NCBI GenBank assembly: GCA_036266975.1
Contig: DATAWZ010000106.1
Span: 1 to 64,000, forward strand
Direction of reading: 5' to 3'
DNA: 64,000 bases
DNA from: DATAWZ01 sp036266975
GTDB lineage: Bacteria; Actinomycetota; Thermoleophilia; Solirubrobacterales; Solirubrobacteraceae
Translations under genes and position numbers: made by a program
In this document: positions 51,417 to 59,611 of the stretch, piece by piece
Layout: each line of letters starts with the position of its first letter
Position numbering within the stretch: position 1 is the first letter of the stretch
The notes under the pieces: model-generated
Databases searched by the model: none
What the model was told of the DNA's origin: nothing
What the model saw: only the letters and a program-made list of their open reading frames with translations

Positions 51417-52181
51417 TCATGATCCGGCGATCGGGGCTCGACCGACGGCGACCAGGTCGAGCGCCGCGTCGAGCGGGCCGCTGTCCAGCCAGTAGTCCTC
51501 GGCGTTGATCTCGCTCGCGCGCGGGTCGGTTCGGCGCCGCGCCAGCGTCAGCGCGGCGTCGTAGAGTCGCTGGCGCGCGCGCCGCGACAGGCGCCGGCGC
51601 AGCCGCAGGACGTCCAGCGAGAGCACCCGTTCCATCGTCCGGGCCTGGTCGTCGAGCAGCGCCTCCACGCGCTCGGAGCCGAACAGCCCGTAGACGTTGA
51701 CCTCGGCGAAGCTCGGGGAGAGCAGCAGCCGCAGCTCCTGGGCGTCGTACTCGACGTAGTGGTAGGGATCGATGATCTCGTCCGGGCGCCCGAAGGTCAG
51801 CCGGTTGGGGGTGACGAACACCGCGACCCCATCGACGCTCAGCACCCGAGCGGTCTCGGCCAGCACCCGGTCGGCGTCGGGGACGTGCTCGATCGACTGG
51901 ACCGCGAGCACCGAGTCAAAGGAGGCGTCGGGAAACGGCAGCGCGCGCATGTCCGCGCACGCGGTCTCGCGCGCCTGGCCGCGCAGCGCCTCCTCGTCGG
52001 CGTCGACCCCGATCGTCCGCCGGGGCGCGAGCAGCTCGAAGCTGTGGCCGACCCCGCAGCCGAGGTCGAGCACCGGCCCGGGGCCCAGGAACCGCCCGCA
52101 CAGCGCGTAGGCGGCGACGTGGCGCTCCCAGGTGGGGCCCCAGCCGCCCACCGCCGTGCTGACGCGCTCGCCGCTGATCAC
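51417..52181 (-). CDS. SAM-dependent methyltransferase (Methyltransf_11 type)
   Basis: 254 residues. GPVLDLGCGVGHSFELL (motif I), TIGVDADEEAL, DSVLAVQSIEHVPDADRVLAETARVL and GVAVFVTPNRLTFGRPDE are the class I hallmarks. GTG 52181 overlaps the upstream stop as GTGA, which I prefer to the TTG at 52205. The C-terminal part (LRRRLSRRARQRLYDAAL, EINAEDYWLDSG) is specific. It sits between a family 2 glycosyltransferase and an epimerase, so glycan methylation is likely. Confidence 0.86.
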   Translation of the reverse strand: MISGERVSTAVGGWGPTWERHVAAYALCGRFLGPGPVLDLGCGVGHSFELLAPRRTIGVDADEEALRGQARETACADMRALPFPDASFDSVLAVQSIEHVPDADRVLAETARVLSVDGVAVFVTPNRLTFGRPDEIIDPYHYVEYDAQELRLLLSPSFAEVNVYGLFGSERVEALLDDQARTMERVLSLDVLRLRRRLSRRARQRLYDAALTLARRRTDPRASEINAEDYWLDSGPLDAALDLVAVGRAPIAGS

Positions 52182-53041
52182 GGCTCGAACCGCCGCGAAC
52201 GCCAAATCCCCCGGCGGTGCAGGATCAGCCGCCCGGCCGCGCCGAGCGTCTTGAGCCCGTAGATCGTCGCCGCCCGCGGCCCGATCGAGGAGGCGTCGTC
52301 GAAGTACAGCGTGCGAGCGGGCACCTCTTCAATGCGAAAGCCGAAGTGCGCGGCCTGCATGAGTACCTCCGAGTCGAAGCTGAAATCCAGGGCGTTGCGC
52401 AGGAAGGGGATGCCCATCAGCAGCGCACGTGAATACGCACGGTAGCCGGTGTGCAGCTCGGACAAGGAGGTGCCCAGGACGTGGTTCTCGATCGTGGTCA
52501 GGGTGCGGTTGGCGACGAACTTGTACTTGGGCATCCCGCCGCGCAGCGCCGAGCCTCGCTCGGCCAGGCGCGACCCGAGCACCAGGTCGGCGGTGCCGGC
52601 GATGATCGGCTTGACCAGCTCGGGGATCAGCGTCGGCTCGTACTGGCCGTCGGGGTGCAGCATCACGACCACGTCGGCGTCCTGCTGCAGGGCCTGCAGG
52701 TAGCACGTCTTCTGATTGCCGCCGTAGCCGACGTTGTGCGGATGCCAGATCACCTGCAGCGGCAGCGTGCGCGCGAGCGCGACCGTGTCGTCGGTCGAGC
52801 TGTCGTCGACGAGGATGATCTCGTCCACCCAGTCGCGCGGGATCGCCGAGACCGTGCGCTCGAGGGTGCGCGCCGCGTTGCGCGCCGGCATCACGACCAC
52901 GACCTTGGCGTCGCCCTTGCCCCGAGGGCGTGGCGCAGCCGGCCCGGCGTCGGTGGCGCGGCGGCCGCAGGCCGTCGCGCTGGGTCCCGCGTCTGTTCGG
53001 TCGTCCGGCGAGCCGGGCCCCCCGCCCATCTCCTCAGGCAC
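52178..53041 (-). CDS. Family 2 glycosyltransferase (polyprenyl-phosphate sugar synthase-like)
   Basis: 287 residues. After a disordered N-terminus comes VVVVMPARNAARTLERTVSAI, EIILVDDSSTDDTVALA, NVGYGGNQKTCYLQAL and VVMLHPDGQYEP (DxD type), then GGMPKYKFVANRTLTTIEN and GYRAYSRALL. This is the arrangement of dolichyl/polyprenyl-phosphate mannose or glucose synthases. It could make the lipid-linked sugar donors needed by the GT-C-like proteins of this locus. GTG 53041 overlaps the stop of the next upstream gene by 8 bp. Confidence 0.88.
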   Translation of the reverse strand: MPEEMGGGPGSPDDRTDAGPSATACGRRATDAGPAAPRPRGKGDAKVVVVMPARNAARTLERTVSAIPRDWVDEIILVDDSSTDDTVALARTLPLQVIWHPHNVGYGGNQKTCYLQALQQDADVVVMLHPDGQYEPTLIPELVKPIIAGTADLVLGSRLAERGSALRGGMPKYKFVANRTLTTIENHVLGTSLSELHTGYRAYSRALLMGIPFLRNALDFSFDSEVLMQAAHFGFRIEEVPARTLYFDDASSIGPRAATIYGLKTLGAAGRLILHRRGIWRSRRFEP

Positions 53042-53876
53042 GGCGCGCCTCCACGTAGACGCTCCCGCCCCGTCCGCAGGCGACCTCGAGCGCCGAGCAC
53101 GCGAGCGCGATTGGGCTGAGCACGAGGCCGGCGGCGATCGCGTAGGCGCGCCGGGCCGGGCTCACCGCCGTCCAGCGCGCGGAGCTGACGCGCAGCGCCT
53201 CGTACAGGCTCGGGTGTCCGGGGAGCAGGCCGACCAGGCCGTGCAGCCACCCGATCAGCACCTGCCCACCGCGCCAGTAGCTGACCCGCTCGACGCGCAG
53301 CCCCGCGTCGCTCGCGCCCGCGAGCAATGACTTCGCCGGCACGTGCACGAGGTGGCGCGGCGGGTCCAGCGCGAGCCAGCGCCCGCCGAACGCCGCCGCC
53401 TGCAGGCTCGCGGCGTTGGGCAGCGCGAGCACGACCACGCCGCCGGGCCGCAGCTCGCTCGCCGCCTGCCGCAACGCCTCGCGCGGCGCCGGCAGGTGCT
53501 CGAGGCTGTGCCAGAAGATCACGGCCGCCCACGGCCCGCCCGGCCACGGCCCGTCGCCGCGCTCGATGCCCACCGCGCGGGCCCCGAGCGCCTCCACGAG
53601 CCAGCCCTCACCGGCGCCCACGTCGAGCACGGGTCCCTCGGGGGCGATCTGCTCGATGCGTTCGGCCAGGCGCGAGCGGGTGAAGCGCAGCAGGCGGTCG
53701 CCCGGGCCGGCGAAGCGCCCGCCCGTGGGTCGGTAGGCGCCGGCGTAGGCCTCGTCGAGCTCGGCCTCGCTCGGCCAGGGGTCGCTGGTGCCCACGCCGC
53801 AGCGAGGGCACCGACGGCGCCCGGGCAGGAGTTCGCCCGCCTCGGTGGCGCCGCACCATGCGCAGGCTCGGGTCAA
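53034..53876 (-). CDS. Methyltransferase with N-terminal zinc ribbon
   Basis: 280 residues from TTG 53876, which overlaps the previous stop as TTGA. The N-terminus has two CxxC pairs (CAWCGATEAG and CPRCGVG), a zinc ribbon, then the linker DPWPSEAELDEAYAGAYRP and a class I methyltransferase core (VLDVGAGEGWLVEAL, AVIFWHSLEHLPAPREALRQAA, LRPGGVVVLALPN). The C-terminus is hydrophobic (YAIAAGLVLSPIALACSALEVA). This is the usual layout of surface-polysaccharide methyltransferases. Confidence 0.85.
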   Translation of the reverse strand: MTRACAWCGATEAGELLPGRRRCPRCGVGTSDPWPSEAELDEAYAGAYRPTGGRFAGPGDRLLRFTRSRLAERIEQIAPEGPVLDVGAGEGWLVEALGARAVGIERGDGPWPGGPWAAVIFWHSLEHLPAPREALRQAASELRPGGVVVLALPNAASLQAAAFGGRWLALDPPRHLVHVPAKSLLAGASDAGLRVERVSYWRGGQVLIGWLHGLVGLLPGHPSLYEALRVSSARWTAVSPARRAYAIAAGLVLSPIALACSALEVACGRGGSVYVEARRA

Positions 53877-55795
53877 CTGCCCGAGAGCGAGGTCACGGTC
53901 TGCACGCGCTTGGTCGAGCAACGATCGATGCCGGGGGTGTCGGGGTTCTCGCGGTAGAGACGGAACTCGGGGCCGATCAATCGCACCGGCGGACCGAGCG
54001 CGTCGAACGGGTGAACGAGTTGGTAGTCGGCCAGAATGTAGTCCGCCTTGCGCGATTCCGGCACGTGCGGGTACGCGGTGTTCAGCAGCGGCGTCTGCGA
54101 GCACACGGGGTGGTCGGCGAGCATGTACGCGACCCAGAGCTGCAGCGGGGGGTCCATGTCGAGACGGATCGAGGCGCCATCGGGCACCGCGCGGTTGAGG
54201 TGCTGCAGGTCGATCATCGACGGCGACAGCTCAGGGCCGAGCGGCTTGATCTCCGCGCGAGCGGCGCCGAAGGCGAGCGCGAGCCAGCCGATCCCGAGCA
54301 GCGCGCCGACGAGCTTCAGGCGCTCCAGGCCGGCGACGACGACCACGATCAACACCGGCGCGGTGAAGCACAGCAGCTTGTACTCGAAGTAGTAGCCGTG
54401 CGGGCGGATGCGGAACCACAGCGCGCCGAGCAGCCCCACGGCGAAGATCGCCAGCAGCCCCCAGCCGAGCGGGCGCGGCCGCCCGCGCAGCGCGAGCACG
54501 ACCGCGATGACCATCGGCGCGGCGAGGATCGCGAGCCAATGCGACGTCGGCAGCCCGAAGTACTGGCCCTCGGGGAAGTAGCCGCTGAGGTCCCCGCCCC
54601 ACCCCTTGAGCGAGATCAGCGGGTCGAAGACGACGTTCCAGCCGCTGCTGATCTTCTCCCACACGCCGCGGATCGGGATGATCAGCAGCAGCGCGATCGG
54701 GACGATCGGCAGCAGCGATTTCGGGCCGTGGTAGATCCGTCCCCACAGCACGCGCGGGTGCAGGTCAGCCACCGGCTCGCCGCGGCGGCGCTGCCCGCGC
54801 CGCTCGAACCACCAGAACACGACCAGCGCGCCGGCGGGAATCGGCGCGGCCAGCGGGTAGGCGAACGCGCACACCCCGAGCACGAGCACCAGGAGCACGA
54901 ACCCGGGCCAGCCGCCGCTGCGCGTGCGGCTGGTCGCCGACCAGGCCAGGACGAGCCCGAACGGGATCGTGAACATCCCCCAGGTCTGGTTGTAGTAGGG
55001 ATGGGTGATCGTGTGCACGACCATGCGGTCGAGCCCGACGATCGCGCTCGCCGCGATCGCCGCGAGCACCCCCATCCCCATCACGTCGCGGCAGAGCAGG
55101 AAGAAGCCCACGACCATCAGCGCGAGCATCACCGCCTCCAGGGTGCTCAGCACCTGGAAGGTCTGCAGCCCGGCCAGGCTCGAGACCGCCGCGAACACGT
55201 AGTAGATCGGGACCTTCGAGCGCCATTGCAGCGGGATCGTGTCCACCGGGCTGGCCACGTGGAAGGAGCCGGGGGTGTAGTGCTGCAGGAACTGGGCGCT
55301 CCCCGCCGCCAGGTGCGCGTCCGAGCCGGTGCCGGTGACCGTGGCGAAATCCGCGCGCAGCAGCGGGATCAGCACGATGAAGCCGAGCAGCGCCGCGCCG
55401 TAGGCGGCGGCGAGGACGCCGCCCCAGCCGCCGGGCGCCCGCGGCAGGGGCCCGCAGCGGAACGCCGCGTACAGCGACAGCGCGGCGCCGGCGGCGATCG
55501 TCAACCAGAGGTTGACGTGATAGGGCAGATGCGCGTAGCCGAGCAGCGTCATCAGCACCGACGCCGCGCACGCGCCGACGGGCAGGATCCACAGCGGCTC
55601 GTGTCGGCGCAGCGAGGCGGGCAGGGCCAGGCGCACGACGCCGTAGCCGCACACGGCGAACAGGCCGAGGCTCGCGAGGATCACCCGCAGCGCGGGGTGC
55701 AGCGCCTCGTGCGCGCGGCTGATCGCCAGCCCCTGGTGGACGGCCAGGTGGTGGACGATGTAGAGCGCGACGAGTGCGAGCAGCAGGCCGCCCAC
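53873..55795 (-). CDS. Large GT-C-like integral membrane protein
   Basis: About 640 residues with some 12 membrane helices (VGGLLLALVALYIVHHLAV, VILASLGLFAVCGYGVV, NLWLTIAAGAALSLYAAF, YGAALLGFIVLIPLLRADF and others). An early acidic loop carries DFATVTGTGSDAHLAAGSAQF, and the outer part holds YYNQTWGMFTIPFG, HGYYFEYKLLCFTAP and SMIDLQHLNRAVPDGASI. The fold looks like GT-C glycosyltransferases. GTG 55795 is the best standard start; a CTG at 55816 overlaps the upstream stop as CTGA and would add LRRLAAP in front. The true start is open. Confidence 0.72.
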   Translation of the reverse strand: MGGLLLALVALYIVHHLAVHQGLAISRAHEALHPALRVILASLGLFAVCGYGVVRLALPASLRRHEPLWILPVGACAASVLMTLLGYAHLPYHVNLWLTIAAGAALSLYAAFRCGPLPRAPGGWGGVLAAAYGAALLGFIVLIPLLRADFATVTGTGSDAHLAAGSAQFLQHYTPGSFHVASPVDTIPLQWRSKVPIYYVFAAVSSLAGLQTFQVLSTLEAVMLALMVVGFFLLCRDVMGMGVLAAIAASAIVGLDRMVVHTITHPYYNQTWGMFTIPFGLVLAWSATSRTRSGGWPGFVLLVLVLGVCAFAYPLAAPIPAGALVVFWWFERRGQRRRGEPVADLHPRVLWGRIYHGPKSLLPIVPIALLLIIPIRGVWEKISSGWNVVFDPLISLKGWGGDLSGYFPEGQYFGLPTSHWLAILAAPMVIAVVLALRGRPRPLGWGLLAIFAVGLLGALWFRIRPHGYYFEYKLLCFTAPVLIVVVVAGLERLKLVGALLGIGWLALAFGAARAEIKPLGPELSPSMIDLQHLNRAVPDGASIRLDMDPPLQLWVAYMLADHPVCSQTPLLNTAYPHVPESRKADYILADYQLVHPFDALGPPVRLIGPEFRLYRENPDTPGIDRCSTKRVQTVTSLSGS

Positions 55796-55812
55796 CGGGG
55801 CGGCAAGGCGCC

Positions 55813-56619
55813 TCAGGACGCCGGTGCCCCCTTGTGGGGCGCCCGGGCCTGTCGTGCGACCCGGGAGATGAAAACGGGATTCCCGAGCAGGTAGCGGCGC
55901 CACATGCGCTGTGGCTCGATCGCCAGGCGAAATATCCATTCCAGTCCGTTGTCGGCCAACCAACCCGGCGCGCGCGGGACGCGGCCGGAGACGTAGTCGA
56001 ACAGGGCGCCGACAGTCCAGACCACATCGACGTCGAGCCGAGGGGCATTGTGACGTACCCAGAGCTCCTGCTTGGGCGTCCCCATCCCCACCAGCACGAT
56101 GTCCGGGGCGGTCTCGTTGATGTGCTCGACCACCCGCTCGTCGTGGGGGGAGCCGATGTCGAAGTAGCCGTGGTGGGTCCCCGCGACCCGCAGATCGGGG
56201 AAGCGCCGGCGCAGCCGCTGGCCCGCCTCGGCGGCGATCCCGGGGTCCGAGCCGAGCAGGAAGACCGAGTGCCCGGCGGTCTCGCACAGCTTGGAGAGGT
56301 CCCAGATCCAGTCGGCGCCGGTCATCCGGTGCGGGATCGGCGCCTCCAGCGCGTGCGCGGCCAGGCGCACCCCGTAGCCGTCGCAGTACACCAGGTCGGC
56401 GTCCTGGAGCGTTCGCCGCAGGCGCGCGTCGCCCGCGGACTGGTTGAGCACGTGGGCGTTGACGTACATCACGCGTCGCGCCGGGCCCCCGGCACCGGCC
56501 CAGCCGGAGATGCGCTGCAGGAGCTCAGCGGGCCGAGCGAGGTCGATCGGGATCTCGAAGATTCGCGATTGGCCCGGGACCTCCAGCGGCGCCGTTCGCG
56601 GCAAATATGAGGCTGCCAT
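55813..56619 (-). CDS. WecG/TagA/CpsF-family glycosyltransferase
   Basis: 268 residues. RVMYVNAHVLNQSAGDARLRR, DLVYCDGYGVRLAAHALEAPIPHRMTGADWIW, HSVFLLGSDPGIAAEAGQRL, DIVLVGMGTPKQELWVRHN and VGALFDYVSGRVPRAPGW follow the family pattern end to end (quoted in pieces). These enzymes add the second sugar, often N-acetylmannosamine uronate or similar, to the polyprenyl-linked first sugar. It would act right after the WbaP-type enzyme at 19439. ATG 56619 starts the minus-strand run. Confidence 0.9.
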   Translation of the reverse strand: MAASYLPRTAPLEVPGQSRIFEIPIDLARPAELLQRISGWAGAGGPARRVMYVNAHVLNQSAGDARLRRTLQDADLVYCDGYGVRLAAHALEAPIPHRMTGADWIWDLSKLCETAGHSVFLLGSDPGIAAEAGQRLRRRFPDLRVAGTHHGYFDIGSPHDERVVEHINETAPDIVLVGMGTPKQELWVRHNAPRLDVDVVWTVGALFDYVSGRVPRAPGWLADNGLEWIFRLAIEPQRMWRRYLLGNPVFISRVARQARAPHKGAPAS

Positions 56620-56682
56620 GCCGCCGTCATGGTACGCCCGATGTCCCCGGATCGGGTGCGCGCATGTCAGCATGTTGCGTCC

Positions 56683-57510
56683 ATGGCCCTTCCCGCCACC
56701 GAGGCGGCGCTCGACGCCGACTGGCTGAACATCTGCCGCCGGGCCCAGGCCGCCGCGGTGCGCGCGGTCGCGCTGACCCCGCCGGAGGAGCGCGCTCGCC
56801 CCACCGGGCGCGGCGAGGGCGGCGACATCGCCTACGTCATCGACCGCGTCGCCGAGGACGCGATCATCGGTGAGCTGGAGAGCACGGGGTTGCCGTTGAC
56901 CGTGATCTCCGAGGAGCGCGGAGAGGTCGTGCTCGCCGGGGGCGGGTCGATGCACGTGATCGTGGATCCGATCGACGGCTCGCGCAACGCCAAGCGCGGG
57001 CTGGCCTGGAGCGTGTCGATCGCCGTCGCCACCGGGCCGCTGCTCGGCGACGTGCGTTGGGCCTATGTCCGCGACGGCTGTTCGGGCGAGGAGTGGTGGG
57101 CCCACGTCGGCCGCGGGGCGTTCCTCGACGGCGCGCGGCTGGCGGCGCTCGATCCCGAGGCGTCGCTCGAGCTCGTCGGGCTCGAGTTCATCCGTCCCTC
57201 GCTGGTGGCCGAGACGGCGACCGCGCTCGCCTCCTGCGGGATCGAGCGCCTGCGCGCGCTGGGCTCGATCGCGCTGACCCTCTGCTACGTGGCCAGCGGG
57301 CGCCTGGACGGGATGATCACCCTCGCCGGGTGCCGGTCGGTCGACATCGCCGCCGGGCAGCTGATCCTGCGCGAGGCCGGCGGCGCGCTGGCCTTCCCGG
57401 ACGCGGCCGAGGCCGACCTCGCGCTCGCGCCGCTCTCGCTGGACTGGCGCTCGCGCGTCTTCGCCGCGCCGGGGCCGCCCGGGCTCGCGCGCCTGTGCCT
57501 CCTGCACTGA
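56683..57510 (+). CDS. Inositol monophosphatase-family phosphatase
   Basis: 275 residues. Metal-binding motifs of the family: GDIAYVIDRVAEDAI (48-61), SEERG with Glu77-Glu78, DPIDGSRNAKRG (95-106) with Ser in place of the usual Thr, and CRSVDIAAGQLILREAGG replacing the WDxAAG motif (Ser-Val-Asp for Trp-Asp). The enzyme would remove a phosphate from inositol, a sugar or PAP. ATG 56683 is chosen from homology; the in-frame ATG at 56629 is possible. It overlaps the next gene by 16 bp. Confidence 0.82.
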   Translation: MALPATEAALDADWLNICRRAQAAAVRAVALTPPEERARPTGRGEGGDIAYVIDRVAEDAIIGELESTGLPLTVISEERGEVVLAGGGSMHVIVDPIDGSRNAKRGLAWSVSIAVATGPLLGDVRWAYVRDGCSGEEWWAHVGRGAFLDGARLAALDPEASLELVGLEFIRPSLVAETATALASCGIERLRALGSIALTLCYVASGRLDGMITLAGCRSVDIAAGQLILREAGGALAFPDAAEADLALAPLSLDWRSRVFAAPGPPGLARLCLLH

Positions 57511-58499
57511 CCGGCTGCGTCCTCGACGGGCGTCACGCCCGGGCGCCGCTGCCGTGGGGGTCGGCCGCCTACACCCGCGCGCTCGCCGACGCCCTCGCGC
57601 CGCTGGGCGTGAGCGCACTCTACGGCCCGCCCCGCGCGGCCGACGTGCTCTGGGAGCAGCTGCTGCTGCCCGGCCGCCTGCGCGCGCAGGGCAGCGCGCT
57701 CGTGCACGGGCCGAACCTGTTCCTGCCCCTGCGGCGGCCGTGCAAGGGCGTGGTCACCGTCCACGACCTCGCCTTCGAGGCCCACCCCGAGGACTTCCGC
57801 CCGCGAACGCGGGCCAAGCTGCGGCTGCTCGCCCGGCGCTGCGCGCGGTCGGCCGAGCGGGTGATCTGCGTGTCGGAGTTCACGCGCCGTGACGTCTGCG
57901 AGCGCTGGGGGATCGCGCCCGAGCGCACCCGCGTCGTGCTCAGCGCCCCCGTCCTGCCACTCGGCGACGCGCCGGTGCCCGCGGCGGACGGCGGCCCGTA
58001 CCTGCTCGCCGTGGGGGCGCTGCGGGCCAAGAAGAACCTGCGCCGGCTGGTCGGCGCCTACACGCGGCTGCGCGCCGAGGGGCTGGAGCAGCGGCTGCTG
58101 CTCGCCGGCCCGGACTGCGGCGAGGGGCCGGCGCTGCAGGCCCCCGGCGTCGAGCTGGTGGGCGCGATCGACGACGCGCGCCTGGACGCGCTGATGCGCG
58201 GCGCCGATGCGCTCGTGCATCCCTCGCTGTACGAGGGCTTCGGGCTCGCGCCGCTGGAGGCGATGGCCCGCGGGGTGCCGGTCGCGCTCGCGCGGGCGAC
58301 CGCGCTGCCCGAGGCGGGCGGGGACGCCGCGGTCTACTTCGACCCGCTCGACGAGGACGACATCGCCGCGGCGGTGCGCCGCGTGCTCTCCGAGTGCGCG
58401 CTCTGGAGCGCGCGCGGCCGGGCGCGCGCGGCGAGGTTCTCGTGGGCGGCGACCGCGCAGGCGACCGCGGCGGTCTACCAGGAGGCGCTCTCGGGCTGA
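57495..58499 (+). CDS. Family 4 glycosyltransferase
   Basis: 334 residues, GT-B. PLPWGSAAYTRALADALAPLG, VVTVHDLAFEAHPEDF and VICVSEFTRRDVCERWGI, then YLLAVGALRAKKNLRRLVGAY, LVGAIDDARLDALMRGADALVHPSLYEGFGLAPLEAMARGVPVALA with the full E-x7-E motif, read in parts. This is the mannosyl/rhamnosyltransferase-like subgroup. GTG 57495 overlaps the phosphatase by 16 bp; a CTG at 57507 would overlap its stop as CTGA. Confidence 0.9.
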   Translation: MPPALTGCVLDGRHARAPLPWGSAAYTRALADALAPLGVSALYGPPRAADVLWEQLLLPGRLRAQGSALVHGPNLFLPLRRPCKGVVTVHDLAFEAHPEDFRPRTRAKLRLLARRCARSAERVICVSEFTRRDVCERWGIAPERTRVVLSAPVLPLGDAPVPAADGGPYLLAVGALRAKKNLRRLVGAYTRLRAEGLEQRLLLAGPDCGEGPALQAPGVELVGAIDDARLDALMRGADALVHPSLYEGFGLAPLEAMARGVPVALARATALPEAGGDAAVYFDPLDEDDIAAAVRRVLSECALWSARGRARAARFSWAATAQATAAVYQEALSG

Positions 58500-58534
58500 C
58501 CGGAGTCGCCCTCGGCGGCCGTTTGCCCTGTTTT

Positions 58535-58570
58535 GGGGCGCTATATGCCTCAAACTCGACAAAGCGCCCC
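58535..58570. repeat. Perfect 8-bp inverted repeat with AT-rich loop
   Basis: GGGGCGCT (58535-58542) and AGCGCCCC (58563-58570) around a 20-nt loop, inside the 161-bp gap between two glycosyltransferase genes. The stretch around it is the most AT-rich of the neighbourhood. It may end the upstream transcript or regulate the gene starting at 58661; no T-run follows. Nothing else is seen in the gap. Confidence 0.45.
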
Positions 58571-58660
58571 GGAACGGGCCGACTTTCGCCCCGGACGCCC
58601 TCGGAGTCGGCAACGCACCCCCGCCGCGCGCGGCGTGCGCCAGACTGCCGCGCAGCGAGC

Positions 58661-59611
58661 ATGGGCTCCCGCACCGACATCCTGCTGATCAGCAGCGACC
58701 GCGCCGAGGACGTGCGCACCTCGCTGCCCGCCGCCATGGCCCAGCCCGACGCCCACGTCACGGTGATCGACAACGGCTGCCGCGACGGGACCGCCGCGCT
58801 CGCCCGCGAGGCGGGCGCCGAGGTCCTCACCCTGCGCAGCCGCCTGACCTGGTGCGCGGCCAACAACGCCGCGATCGCCCACACCGCTGCGCCCGAGGTC
58901 CTGCTGCTCAACGCCGACTGTGAGCTCGCGCCGGACTTCCTGGAGCGAACCCGCCCGCGGCTCACCGAGCCGAACGTCGGGTCGGTCGCGCCCAAGCTCG
59001 TGCGCACGCTCGGCCCGGGGCGCCCGCTCGCCGAGATCGACGCGGCCGGCATGGTCATCGACCGCCGGCGCAAGAACAACCTCGTCGCCCACGGCCGCTT
59101 CGTGGGCGACTACGACCGGCCCGGCGAGTGCTTCGGCGCCGACGGCGCCGCCGCGCTGTATCGCCGCCAGATGCTCGTCGACTGCGCCGTCGACGGGCAG
59201 CCGTTCGACGAGGACTTCGAGAAGTACGCCTCCGACGTCGACCTCGCCTGGCGCGCGCAGCTGCTCGGCTGGCGCTGCGCCTACGAGCCCGCGGCGATCG
59301 CCTGGCACGTGCGCTCCTATGGCCCGTCCACGCGCGCCCGCGTCCCCGCCGCCGACCGCCGCGCCCAGTTCCGCAACCGCTACCTGATGATCGTCAAGAA
59401 CGATCGCCCCGGCGCCCTCGCGCGCGACCTGCCGCTGCTCGCCGGCTACGAGCTGCTCGCGCTCGGCCACGTGCTGCTGCGCGAGCGCGAGCTGCTCGGC
59501 GGCTATCGCGAGGCGCTCGAGCGCCTGCCCAGGGCCCGGCGCGCGCGGCGCGAGATCCAGCGCCGCCGCCGCGCGGTCGCGCCCCTGGGGCTGCGCCCGC
59601 CCGGCGAATAG
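58661..59611 (+). CDS. Family 2 glycosyltransferase (rhamnosyltransferase-like)
   Basis: 316 residues, GT-A. ILLISSDRAEDVRTSLPAAM, HVTVIDNGCRDGTAAL, RLTWCAANNAAIAHTAAPEVLLLNADCEL with the NADCE metal site, CFGADGAAALYRRQML and FDEDFEKYASDVDLAWRAQLLGW. This matches the GT2 rhamnosyltransferase-like group. The C-terminal 60 residues are Arg-rich (RRARREIQRRRRAV). It ends directly against the convergent gene (TAG at 59609-59611, then CTA). Confidence 0.9.
   Translation: MGSRTDILLISSDRAEDVRTSLPAAMAQPDAHVTVIDNGCRDGTAALAREAGAEVLTLRSRLTWCAANNAAIAHTAAPEVLLLNADCELAPDFLERTRPRLTEPNVGSVAPKLVRTLGPGRPLAEIDAAGMVIDRRRKNNLVAHGRFVGDYDRPGECFGADGAAALYRRQMLVDCAVDGQPFDEDFEKYASDVDLAWRAQLLGWRCAYEPAAIAWHVRSYGPSTRARVPAADRRAQFRNRYLMIVKNDRPGALARDLPLLAGYELLALGHVLLRERELLGGYREALERLPRARRARREIQRRRRAVAPLGLRPPGE

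Noticed and set aside
52205..52205. TTG 52205 as start of the methyltransferase gene
   Set aside because: GTG 52181 overlaps the upstream stop as GTGA, the layout used by most neighbours, and the methyltransferase similarity begins after it.
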